From assembly GCA_900188575.1 (NCBI GenBank), contig FYEU01000308.1, positions 62,001-126,000 on the forward strand: a stretch of 64,000 nucleotides of DNA. Direction: 5' to 3'. A program made the position numbers and the translations under genes. The notes beneath the pieces were generated by a model. The model did not search any database, was not told the origin of the DNA, and saw only the letters and a program-made list of their open reading frames with translations. The stretch comes from Geosmithia putterillii (taxonomy: Eukaryota > Ascomycota > Sordariomycetes > Hypocreales > Bionectriaceae). Positions 22,787-33,649 of this stretch are shown piece by piece. Each line of letters starts with the position of its first letter. Within the stretch, counting starts at the first letter, position 1.

Positions 22787-25429
22787 GGCGAACGATTAAT
22801 CGATGCAAAGTTTCTGGAGACGGTTTCGTTAGAGGGAAAGGGGAGGGACAGAAGAACCTGCAGCTGGGGACACACGGCCCTTTTCAAAGACAGGAGCTCT
22901 AGACTCATCACCCTAGGATTTACTTACAAACGGAGTACTTGGTGCAATTACTATGTGACCATATCCTGGCACTGCAGGGTCCACGGCTTGTCGGTACATC
23001 GGCCATGCCCTTTTGGTGTCAGACTCACATCATCGTAGCGCAGCTAAGGTTGATACACTGAACTCATTGGGAAGTGTTCAAACGGTCTGGGTCCCTCTGT
23101 CCATCCAAGGCAGAGACATTTAGCCATTCTCAGGCCCATGATCGGCCTCTGTAAGCCTACCATCGACAGAAGGGATGGGATCCGCCGTGGCCGCAGGGAG
23201 AGAGGTCTGCGACGTGGCGTTGTTGTACAGAAGAAAAGTAGGAGGCGTCGGCCCAAGGGGTGGGAGGTTTCGGGAGCTTGCGCGCTACTGTCAAACTGTT
23301 GTCTGAGGTGTCGGGGTATACCCGGGGCAAATCATCTGCTGTACGAGCCGTTACAGGACCATTTCCATGACTGACGCCGATGAACGTTCTGTGCCACCAG
23401 CCGCCTCGTATCAGTCAACATGGCGCCTCGTGAGAAACCATGGGGAATGCTCCAGTGGTCAGGAAAGGCGAATACAGGTTGGTATGATGAGCTTTGTGTA
23501 AGAATCATGCCCCGGGTGACGAAAATAGGCGTAGATCCAATCCGGCCGATACTGGGCGAGTCAAGGGTGGCATGCTCTCGATACCCGCCAAGTAGAACCA
23601 AGGGCTGTATCGTCGGTCTTGCCAGTGTTGTGCAGGAAGGTGACGCCATGTCTGTCCTTCCTGCCTCCCCCAGGAAAGGACAGAGACAAAAGTCGCGGGA
23701 AAGAGCCGATTTGGGCAGGGACTCGTCGGGAAGGTGCGTCACTCGAAGTAATTTTCAGTCACAGTGGCACTCTGCCGTCCGTACGGAGCAATGAGGTTGA
23801 TCATCCCTCTCTTGTGTCCCAATTGGTCAAGTGGTCAAGTGGTCAAGTGTCCACTTGATCTAGACTGGAAAATGATATTACCACTCCGTACTTGTATTGA
23901 CCTGCGAGTAAAAAGTTGTAAGCATCTGGCACGGACCGAGACGGTCGATGGATGTTGAAGGAGGGAAAAGGACGAGGCAAGTGATCAGTTGCAGGGAGCA
24001 TGGTTTAGCTCCGCAGTAGTTTCCGTCGGGGCCGGCAGGTACGATTGGTGGCAATTCCAGGGTCGAGGCCAGCATGGAGGGATTGTCTCACGGGCAGTGG
24101 AGGATCTCCATCATCCAAACCATGATTTGCAGTCCGGCAGCTAGAAAGCGGCCCGTCGACTAGCGGGCGGAAATTTTCGTCCCTCCACCTTCATCCTTGC
24201 TACCTTCAACCGTCCCTGATGTACATGTAGGGACCATTCTTGCCTCCATGGCTGTCGATGTTATTTGATAGTAGCTATCCAACACCAAGGGAACCCTTGG
24301 GACACTTGGGGACAAATGTATTATTACGAGTTGTCCAAACGACCAGCGAAGCAACTTGGAACAACTTGTCATTTCTACCACAGAACTGGTCCGTGTCTCC
24401 CTTGGCAGGAAATGATACGGCACAAGGCATGGCCTGCGACATATTGCAATTGCTATTGCACCACACCGGTAATGTGCCCGTGCAGAGTAGTCCTGTGCCG
24501 TTCCGAGTACTTTCTCTGAGCCACCATATTACACCTCAGCTCCCACCATCCGTCAATCTAGACCGAATACGTCGGCAACACCAAGTCGACTGCCGTCCAG
24601 CTCTCCACATGCGCAACGCCATCTGCCAAACCTGGCTACATTTGAGTAGATCTCTTGTCTCTTGAGCCTCCTCGGGCCTTGGCCCTTGGCCCTTAACTCG
24701 AGCACTATGAGCTCTCCCCGCCGTGAGAAGCAATACTAGGTAGGGTGAGACAGGAGAAGAGATCAGGAAAACGGCATACCATTCGGTTTAACGGGATGCG
24801 GGATGCTAATACGCAGAATCTTATTGGTCTGTGCACATTAGACACTGGCTGATCGTCGCTCCTTTTGGTTCCCTTTTTCCTATTTCCTATTTCCTTTTTG
24901 ATACGGGCAACAGGTCACATTGTTGATTACTCCCTTGCTCGGCACCCGGCGAGACTCTGAGTGCCACTGTGCTGTTATTTGATGTTCTCGGGGGGTTGGA
25001 GGCCTTGAGGGCCATGACTGGTCACCGGTACGAAGCAGTATACATGCGTCCTCACACAGTTGGATGGCGGAGGGCCTCTCGACCCTGCGTTACAAGCCGG
25101 CGGGCACGCTTGGCAAGGCACATGCTTTCATATCCAGTGTTGCACAGCAGCTGAACATTGCTCCCAATGCACAGATGCAGTATGACCTTTTCTTCATACT
25201 CGCGGCTTGAGAGGCTGTGGGCAGAAGCGTACAGAAGCGTCAAAATTTCGAGCGGTATTGCACTGAATCCAATGAGGGTCACGAGATGAATGTGTATATT
25301 TGATCCCAAACTCCGATGCTATGCAATCGACGGCACCCTCTGTGAGCATCCACGATGCGCACACATGCTCTATTCTCTCAGATATTAATATCGGTTGCCA
25401 TCATGTTTCTAAATTAACGACACGCGTCT
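22787..25429. other. 2.6 kb intergenic region without a supportable gene
   Basis: Lies between the Ppo promoter and the 3' end of the deubiquitinase gene. ORFs up to about 140 codons exist but none resembles a protein. It contains a triple 8-bp direct repeat at 23825-23848, near matches to the dispersed ACGGAGTAC/ACTCCGTAC word (about 22934 and 23883) and a degenerate TTTCCTA repeat near 24880-24898. Confidence 0.55.
23825..23857. repeat. GGTCAAGT x3 tandem repeat adjoining an inverted copy
   Basis: Three perfect consecutive 8-bp units occupy 23825-23848 and run into tccacttgatc. TCAAGTG and CACTTGA therefore form a short near-palindrome at the right end. It could be a protein-binding site or slippage product. 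Confidence 0.8.
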
Positions 25430-27188
25430 CTATTTCTCAGTCCTTAGGTCATGAACGTAAAATGGCATCTTATCCGACTCGTACACATGGCCATTGGGTT
25501 GCTCTGCATGCCGGTACAGGTTGTCAATGGAGTGCTGGTGGAACGTGTCCGTGTGGGTGCAATGAAGGACGTGTTCCAGCCCTGGCGGGTTGGTGAGTCG
25601 GAATATCCCGTAGCTACGAATGTCGAGGTGTAGATTGTTAGCAGTTACCCCAAGTATTTAACAAATCGAACTATTCAAAGCCAAACGGGCACTTACCTCG
25701 GCGTAAATTTCGGGGAACAGACGATGGCCACACTTTCAGGCATCATGATCTGGTAACCTGCCTGCGTGTGCAAATCACGGGAGCTCATGAAGCAAGTCTG
25801 CGTCGGGTGCGTGTGAATCCACCCAATGACCAAGAGGTCTTCTTGATCGCAATAGTCAAACATGCTCCATTCGTTCTCCGTCTCGCACGTATCCGGGGTG
25901 CAGGTTTGGTCTGGTATCAGGAGACAGCGGACAAAGAGGGCATTGTTGATAGGAGTGCCGCAGAGGATGCCGCACATCTCGATTCCGGCTCGCGTGTTGG
26001 CGGAAGCAATTTCGAGGAAGGAGTCCCGGAGCCCCCGCGGCAGGAATACCGATCGTATCGGGTCACCGTTCTCGAGATATGCACCCGGCTTGAACGTGAG
26101 GCGCTCCTTTTTAGGCGGAGCAGGTGTCAAGTCATTGGTCTTGGGCGGCAGCATGGGAGAATTCTTGTGTGATTCCGATGGTGTAGACGACGGTATCAGA
26201 GGCTGGTAGTTGTCCAAGCCGACCTTTTGTGGGATCTGAGGTGGTAGCGCCTCAAATGTGTCCCGAGACGAGCTATAGTTCGGCTCCTTCGGTGGTCTAC
26301 CCGGCTGCGGGAGCGCCGGCCCAACCGAAGTCTGTGACGGCATCGTCTCGTATGTCACCGGTTGTGATCTTGAGACTGATGGATAGTTGTAGCTGTGCGA
26401 AATGAAATCAGAAGACCGACTCGTTTGTCCAACGCCAGAGTCTTGTTCGCGCCAGCTGCTGGGCGAATCCAGGTTTCTCCGGGCCATCTCCATCTGGCTT
26501 CGGAGGTCGGCATCTGGCCCAGGAGCTATCTGGTCGCCATTTCCCGACATCAAACTGCCCCCCGATCTCATTTGAACATTCCTTGATGCATATCGTACAT
26601 TATCTCTCCTCTCGAGCTCTTGTTGAGCAAGGTCGACCGCGAGTTCTTGATGTTCGGAGGCGTCGAGAATTTTAGCATTGCCACTCAGTGTCGGGTCTCG
26701 TGCAGCAAAGTCGGCATATCCCGGGGGGCCATCGCTCTTTGTATTCTGTTGGTTCTTGTCTGCAGGCTTCATGCGCTCCCATTCCTTGACCGATTCCTCA
26801 ATCAAGGGCTTCAACTGGGCCATGTCGTCGAGGACTCGCTTGACGCGTTTGGAAAGGGCTCGGCAGGCTTGGCGGGTCTCGGGATCTCGGTACTGAGGGT
26901 GCTTCGGTAGCCAGTTCAGGACGAGAACTGAGTGGCGGTAGAGCATCATGTAGGCTCGGCCATAGTCGCCATCAGAAAGTGCGAAGTTGGCCTAGTTTGG
27001 TATTGTAAGCTTCTTCGTTGCCCAGATACCCAGTAATCTGTCTTTCTTACCTCTTGATAAAGAGTCTCGGCAGCTCGCATCCAGTGCTTTAGAGGTATGT
27101 TTGCGTTAAAGGCAAAGTTCTCTCCTTGGGCGGCTAGCTGGGCCACGGTCTGCGGCTTGGCCGGCCTCATGGATGGACGCGCCTCCAT
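25430..27188 (-). CDS. AMSH/Sst2-like JAMM-domain deubiquitinase, 3 exons, 538 aa
   Basis: Zinc metalloprotease that removes ubiquitin, in this family preferring Lys63-linked chains, from cargo at ESCRT-coated endosomes. Exons: 27188-27051, 26991-25697 and 25613-25430; 539 codons with stop. Residues 1-130 resemble the USP8-dimerisation/MIT-like N-terminus (NIPLKHWMRAAETLYQ, then GRAYMMLYRHSVLVLNWLPKHP). Residues 150-340 are Pro/Ser-rich linker. The C-terminal MPN+ domain holds the full JAMM motif: Glu in AGIEMCGILCG, HTHP at 439-442, then SSRD with Ser449 and Asp452. An in-frame ATG at 27188 is the first real start. Vps4, which acts in the same pathway, is 2 kb away and divergent beyond the prefoldin gene. 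Confidence 0.93.
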
Positions 27189-28053
27189 GATCGTTCGTTC
27201 GGGCGTCAACTTAAATCATGCGCACTCGGCTAGCAACGGTGAAGGACAATGCTATGGCAAGATGCCGAGGTGGGTATTGTATCGGATATCGGGGAGGAGT
27301 TGCGTCCAGGGAGTGTCGATGCCGTCGGCCGTGGGCATGCTAGAAGAAGGGCCTCGAAGACCGTCTGTATTATCGTCTTCCTCCCGGAGGATTTGAAAGA
27401 GGAGTAGGTCAGTCACAACTAGGCATCGCCAAGATGTGTTCCGCCAATTCAAGGTAATAAGATATGGTAGTCTGGCCAACGATCACGCAGCGAAAGCGTG
27501 TGACTAACAATGTAGGTTTTGTTAGAGTGGTTGCCCTGGAAGTTCGAGAATGGGCTGGAAGGTAGCTTTGGCCAGCCTGCGACAGGATCCGTAGGGAAAG
27601 TGGCGGCCCCTCGCTCCACAGCGGGGCTCTTTCCTACTGGCAGCAGTGACGTGACCTGAAATACTACGGTTATATGAATTAATGTTCTATTCATATAAGC
27701 ATTACATATGCAATTGTACGATTTTCCGCTGTCTCGTTTTCTCCAGAATGCCGATGCCATGCATGAAGATATCAGATGTTCCCACGGCAATACAGGTGGA
27801 AGAGGTATTTAGTTTTGGTTATTATGATACGGCTATCTACGATCAAGCGAATAGTGCCGGCTTTAAACCATGGACTACGTCCAACAATCGTTTTGAATCA
27901 ACAACATGCCCTGCGAGGCGATTGGGGGTTGGTAAAGGCGATCGTGACACGGCGTTCTATATGGGGTTGGATAATGTGCATCCCAGTCTCTATTTTCGCA
28001 TTTCTTTCTCCCCTTTTGTTTTCTCTTGCCTTTCCTGCTCCCAGAAGTCGGAT
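27189..28053. other. Intergenic region between AMSH-like and prefoldin genes
   Basis: 865 bp upstream of the deubiquitinase start and downstream of the prefoldin stop; both genes read leftwards. No gene seen. Confidence 0.55.
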
Positions 28054-28650
28054 CTACTGGGCGCCCTCGGCACCACCAGCTGCGGCGGCTGCCTGCTGTG
28101 CAGCAGCCTGGATCTGAATGATTTCTGTCTTCTTCTTCTCCATAGTCTCCTGAGAGCTCTTGATGACACCTTCTAGCCTCGTTCTGTACAGATGTGTAAG
28201 TGCATGTCTATTGAAAGGGGGTGGGTGCTCGCAGCTGGCTCACATCTCTCCGTTGATAAAGGTCAGGCGACCCTTGACGGTATTGTCGGCCTCCATCTTG
28301 TCCTGTTTCAATAGAACGGGACCAGTGAGCTTGTAGATGATCTCATCCTCGCCGAGGCCATCAAATTCCTGTGTCAGAACTGTCAGAATGGTGTGGATCG
28401 AGGAGGGGGAGACGCGTTGAGGGAGGGACCGCACCTTTTGCACACCGAGATTCTCCTGCCTCTGGCCCTCGAGCCTCTGTCGTGAAGCAACAGTCTCCTG
28501 AAGGTCTTGAAGTGTTCCCGATTCTGTCAGCTGCTATATCAAGATTGAGAGTGCATGAGAACATCGTCAGCGTGGCTCACCTTGCTGAAGCTTCTGAAAT
28601 TCGTCCGAGATGGCCTGCATGCGGGCCTGGGGGTTCGTTGCCGCCGCCAT
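28054..28650 (-). CDS. Prefoldin subunit 6 (beta-type), 4 exons, 137 aa
   Basis: Component of the cytosolic hexameric prefoldin chaperone that passes unfolded actin and tubulin to CCT. Exons: 28650-28581, 28523-28435, 28368-28244 and 28183-28054; total 138 codons with stop. The architecture is two coiled-coil helices flanking a beta hairpin. The N-terminal helix includes DEFQKLQQ; the family block ENLGVQKEF is followed by YKLTGPVLLKQD and the conserved VKGRLTFINGEI; the C-terminal helix is MEKKKTEIIQIQAAAQQ. An Ala/Gly-rich tail ends the protein. Length is normal for the family. The first intron uses the acceptor GACAG, chosen because it alone keeps frame. Confidence 0.92.
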
Positions 28651-29205
28651 TATGAGCTATTAATCTTGCAGGTTCTGCAACGTATCAAACAACCTGTATT
28701 TCACGTTTTCGTCGCTTAAAGGCAGGCTTTCGAGGATGCCTGATGTGGTTGATGCTGACGTTCTGCAGTGCTCCTTGGTTGCCCCGCCATGCTTCACAAC
28801 CTGTTCTGCCCCCCCTCGTCTCCCCGCTAAATGCATATCTCAAAACATCCACAATCTCCCCGCGGTACCTCAGTCTCTCCTGCTCAAGCTTTGGACGACG
28901 ACTGGCATCTGCTTCTGCACTTCACCTAAACGCTCTCTATTCACATCCCCGCGCCGTCTTCGACCCGTCTTGTACCAAATCGTGGAAGACAACCTGTCGA
29001 GCTCTTTCGGTGCGCTGCTGGGCTAGTTGTCTCGTCTTCCGACACTGTTTGTCTCCAGTTTGACCCCATCAACAACCCGCGTGCATCCCCGCCCACCGAC
29101 GAGCGTCTGCCTACTCCGTCCGAATTCGAGAGCACGATACTCTGTTGTCAATAGACCTCCCCCGCATTTGTCTCTTTCCCCGACACATCGAATAGCTCGC
29201 CCACC
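28651..29205. other. Divergent promoter shared by prefoldin subunit 6 and Vps4 genes
   Basis: 555 bp between two divergent start codons, so the two genes likely share promoter elements. The Vps4 side has a pyrimidine-rich leader (cgcatttgtctctttccccg type). No gene seen. Confidence 0.6.
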
Positions 29206-30635
29206 ATGTCGACCAATTTCCGCGACCGAGCCATCGCCGAGGTGCAAAAGGCCATCGCGGCTGACCACAACAAAGAGTACCAGAAGGCGTTCGACCTGTA
29301 CATGTCGTCGATGGAGCTGTGGGTCAAGGCTCTAAAATGGGAGAAGAACAAGGCCCTCAAGGTGACCATGCAGGAGAAGATGGCCACGTACCTCGACCGT
29401 GCCGAAAAGCTCAAGCAGTTCCTCCAGAACGAGGCTGAGACGGCCAACAATGGCAAGTCGATGATGGGTGCTAACGGGGCGAGCTCTGGTAAGTCCAAGA
29501 GCGCCCCCGAGGACGACGAGAATAAGAAGCTGCGCAACGCCCTGTCCGGCGCCATCCTCCAGGAGAGGCCCAATGTGCGGTGGGAAGACATTGCTGGTCT
29601 TGAAAGCGCCAAGGAGACCCTCAAGGAGGCCGTCGTTCTACCCATAAAGTTCCCCAGTCTGTTCCAAGGCAAACGCCAGGCTTGGAAGGGTATCCTTCTC
29701 TACGGACCGCCTGGTACCGGCAAAAGTTACCTGGCAAAGGCTGTCGCCACCGAGGCCAACAGTACCTTTTTCAGCATCAGCAGTTCCGACTTGGTGAGCA
29801 AGTGGATGGGTGAGAGTGAAAGGTAGGCACACCCTCTCTGCCCAACTATTTGGCGTCACGATTAGACCTGATCGCTGACTCAACCGAAAACTACAGGCTC
29901 GTCAAGGCTCTCTTCACCATGGCCCGTGAAAACAAGCCTTCAGTCATCTTTATCGACGAGATCGATGCTCTGTGTGGACCCCGAGGAGAAGGCGAGTCAG
30001 AGGCCTCTCGAAGGATCAAGACCGAGATACTGGTGCAGATGGATGGTGTCGGGAACGACAGCAAGGGCGTCCTTGTCCTGGGAGCGACCAACATTCCCTG
30101 GCAGCTGGATGCGGCCATCCGCCGACGATTCCAGAGGCGTGTGCACATTGGCCTGCCAGACCCCAACGGGCGCGCGAGGATGTTCAAGCTGGCCATTGGC
30201 GACACAGACACGGCCCTCCAGGCCAGTGACTACAACATCTTGGCCGGCAAGTCGGACGGCTTCTCGGGTAGCGATATCAGCAACGTGGTCCAGACTGCCC
30301 TGATGCGGCCAGTTCGCAAAATCCTGCAAGCAACGCACTTCAAGCCGGTATGGTCTTCATCTTTCCCGGTCTTCCGGTCGTATTTCTAGGATGCTAACAA
30401 GGATGCGATACAGGTCATGAAGGACGGCAATCGGATGCTCATCCCCTGCTCGCCAGGAGACCCCGAGGGGATCGAGATGACGTACGACGACGTCAAGTCG
30501 GACGAGCTGCTAGCTCCGGACGTGAACCTCAAGGACTTTGAGGTGGCTCTGGGAGACTCGCATCCGACTGTTTCCAAGGACGACATTGTCAAGCAGATTG
30601 AGTGGACCAATGAGTTTGGTAGCGAAGGCGCTTGA
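29206..30635 (+). CDS. VPS4: Vps4-type AAA ATPase of the ESCRT pathway, 3 exons, 429 aa
   Basis: Disassembles ESCRT-III filaments at endosomes and other membranes using ATP. Exons: 29206-29822, 29897-30347 and 30414-30635; 430 codons with stop. The MIT domain covers residues 1-75 (KAIAADHNKEYQKAFDLY). A Lys/Ser/Asp-rich linker leads to the AAA cassette beginning NVRWEDIAGLE. Walker A is GPPGTGKS near residue 168, Walker B is VIFIDEID, and GATNIPWQLDAAIRRRF carries sensor 1 and the arginine fingers. The C-terminal helix region ends in KQIEWTNEFGSEGA, as in Vps4 orthologs. Intron 2 has a clear branch site (GCTAAC). Length matches yeast Vps4 closely. One of the safest calls in the window. Confidence 0.97.
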
Positions 30636-31135
30636 GTTACGACGGACATGTTATGATCTAAGATATGTATGGCGCGAGAGGAAGACTTTTGAGGGAAAGC
30701 ACATGGCATTGCGGCGCATTCAGGAGTCTTTTTCCTTTATAAAACATTCCAACTTTGTTTACATCTGTGTTGTTTGTCCATGTTCACAGCGATGTGATGA
30801 GCGACAAGTGACCGTTGCGTTGACCCTGGCTACTAATATACAATACTACAGCTCATTACCCCCATAAAAGTCAACAGGTATAGAAAAGAAGATTTTCTGG
30901 TATATATCAATATCAGTATATCCCGTGTATAAATTGAAATCCAACCCGAAACACTACGGTTGCAAAGGATGGCAATGGGAAGTGCAGGCGGGCACGCATT
31001 ATTATGTGAATGACGAGAGCGGTGTAATGTGGCAGAATTTCGAAATCTTTGGGAACGGAGTCAAACCTGGACGCCGATTCCGGTGCTTGCAATCAACAGC
31101 CCAAGAGGCTTTTGCGATCTTCGACAAACCCGTTC
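30636..31135. other. Intergenic region between Vps4 and Mtf1-like genes
   Basis: 500 bp containing the Vps4 3' flank and the promoter of the next gene. AT-rich tracts (tatatatcaatatcagtatat near 30900) may serve as promoter. No gene seen. Confidence 0.55.
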
Positions 31136-33104
31136 ATGCTAAGATCCATGCGACATGCGCCAGCGCGGCGGCTGCCCTCGTGGCCAGTCCGTCGACCAGC
31201 GTGGAGCGGCGGGGCGATACGAACCAAGGCGACCGCGACCGAGATGCTGACACGGCAAGAGTGGCCGATGGCCAAGAAGCTTCACAACGCCAAGATCTGG
31301 TCACCATCCAGGCGGACGCCCCGGGCAAAGGGAGGTCCACAAGTATTGGGGCCGGCCGAGTCACGGAGGGTGAATGTTGTGAGCGAGACGCTATGTGGTA
31401 AGGAGAAGACGAACCCCCCCCTCTCCCCCGAGCGCGACAGACAATACCAATGTACTGGTAACTGGAGCTGACGAGAAGTGGTGATGTCTACTAGATGATA
31501 TCATTGAGAGGTTAAGACCGGACCTGGAACGACACCAAGGATGCGACCTGTTTGACATCAACCCGGGCGTCGGGCTGTGGAGCCGGGCGCTGCACGACGC
31601 GGTGCAGCCACGACGACACATCATGATGGACCCGACGGCCAAGAAGTACGACCCTCTACTCAAGGAGGCGATGGGGGACCGACCTAACGTGGAGGTAATC
31701 AACGCGTCGGGAATCATCTGGCCGGAGCTGAACAAGGTGCTCGAGTCGCGGCTGGCGCCGTCGCACGAACGGGTGGCGCCGGGCCAGCAGCCGAGCCGCA
31801 ATGACACACTGCTGGTGACGGCCAACCTGACCATGTTTCCCAAGAGGAGCATGTGGAACTTTGACAACGTGGCCACCATGATCCTATACCAGCTCATGAC
31901 GAGCATCCCGACATCGTCGCTGTTCCAGCGCTACGGTAATGTGCGCATGCTGGTCTGGATCAACGACGACATGAAGCGCCGCGTGCTGCCCCGGTCCCTG
32001 GCCGGGCGCAAGCGGCCTGCCTTCGAGGCCGAGATGTCCTGCGAGTGGATCCACGAAGTGGCCGGCGGCGACGATCCGGACGCCTCCATGGAGCGCTTTG
32101 CCCTGCGCGACGAGTGGATCCACCTCGAGTCGGCGGCGCGGACCCTGCGCCGCATGGAGGACAAGGGCATCACCACCCCTCCCGGCCGCGCCACCCGCAT
32201 GCTCCAGACAGTCATGGACGACCCCGACCTCCGCTCCAGTCCCCTCTCAGGCCATCGCACCCCATGCCTTCAACGGCCCTTCCGCAGCGAGCTGGCCGAC
32301 ATGCAGGACAAGGAGGGGGATGGCACCGCCGCCGTCAGCGCCGCCGCCACCCGTGACGCTAAGCGCCTGAAAGCCCTGCAGTACCGTGATCGGTACACGG
32401 TCCGCGATGCTGCCATCTTCTTCGACCTCATGCAGACGCACGATCGCCTCCTCAGCATGGATCCCTCGTCGGCAGAGTTTGCCGCCGCCGACGCCGAGTT
32501 TGATAGCCGCGTCGAGGGTCTGCGCAAGAACCAGCGCAACGAGTTCCTCCTCTTCCGCGATAACCACCACATCTTCCGCCACGGCAAGCCCGAACCCGCC
32601 CTGCTGTGGGACCGTCGCGCCTACGAGCCCCTTGCCGTTGACGACACCGACTTCTACCCAAACGTCCCCCTCACCCTTCTCGACATCCAGCCCAAGGCCA
32701 TGGACCCCGTCTTGCGCCAGCACGGCCCCTCGTCCTCCCGCTCCGCGGACTACGCCGGCCTCATCCTCCGCTCCCTTTACTCCAATACCACCCACCCTGT
32801 ATACTCGCGCGCCATGGAGTCGGTCTGGCCCGGGTTCTCCAACATGGCCCTCGAGCACTGCCCTAGTCTGTGGGACCCCAGTGGCGGCGGCTCTCCCATG
32901 AAGGGCCACGGTGCCCTCCCCATGCGCTGCATGGGCGAGACCCACTGGGTCGAGCTTGTCAAGGCCTGGATGCGCTGGCCGTTCCGCCCCGATTATCACC
33001 GTATGCTTGGGCGGTCCCTCGAGACCGATGACTTGCTTGAAGACGCCGGCAGTGGCGGAGGCGACGTCCGCGGCTCAGCGTCTGGCAGTAGTGGTGCCGA
33101 CTAA
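31136..33104 (+). CDS. Mitochondrial transcription factor Mtf1-like (rRNA adenine dimethylase fold), 2 exons, 623 aa
   Basis: Probably the specificity factor that helps mitochondrial RNA polymerase open promoters; it derives from the KsgA/Dim1 methyltransferase fold. Exons are 31136-31397 and 31495-33104 (624 codons with stop; CTGAC branch near 31469). The N-terminus is Arg-rich and nearly free of acidic residues (MLRSMRHAPARRLPSW), a good mitochondrial presequence. A Rossmann-like block follows at about 100-135: CDLFDINPGVGLWSRALHD, then HIMMDPT. Further blocks include LLVTANLTMFP (in the place of the NLPY-type catalytic motif) and FQRYGNVRMLVWI. The protein is longer than yeast Mtf1, with Ala/Gly/Ser-rich insertions, as is usual in Pezizomycotina. 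Start could also be the ATG four codons later. Confidence 0.75.
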
Positions 33105-33649
33105 AGGTCATTTTTGGCCTATAATTTTCTTGTATACTATTTGTGCATTTACGATTACATTGTACATTCACCATAGCATTAGACCTGTATCAATAGAGCA
33201 TACCACGACGTCTTAGGGATCGTGATTTTCCTTTACTTTCTTTTGAGCATTGCTATCATGAGCCCTTGGGCCATGTCGTATATACAGCATAGGGGTGGTA
33301 TAGTACATGAATGAAACTTGCTCTGCTCCCCTTTCCGCGATTGAAACAACAACCCAGGCATCCTTTTGTAGAATCAACCAGTCCCTTTTGCGACCAGAAA
33401 ACGCCGAGCACCCGCACAAAAAGAAACAATAAACAAAAGCCCCCGACCTAGTTCCTGTTGTCGATCGAGGGGCCACCCGCCTGGGGGGGGGGAGAAAAAA
33501 AGACAACACCAGAAAGAATATCCGAACGCCTATAAACACCGCGTCCTCCTAATGTGATGTATGGGGTAATAAGAACAAAGCAAAGACCAAGCCAAGAGAG
33601 GATATCGGATGACGAAAGAAAATAGTCAAAAGAGAGTGGCATGAAGGTT
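33105..33649. other. Intergenic region between convergent Mtf1-like and GT90 genes
   Basis: 545 bp holding both 3' ends. A run of G with adjacent poly-A (gggggggggagaaaaaaag near 33485-33502) is the only notable feature. Confidence 0.55.

Noticed and set aside
32247..32999. 250-codon minus-strand frame opposite the Mtf1-like gene
   Set aside because: Antisense to a long exon with clear protein-like sequence; Gly/Val-rich reading is typical of a shadow frame.
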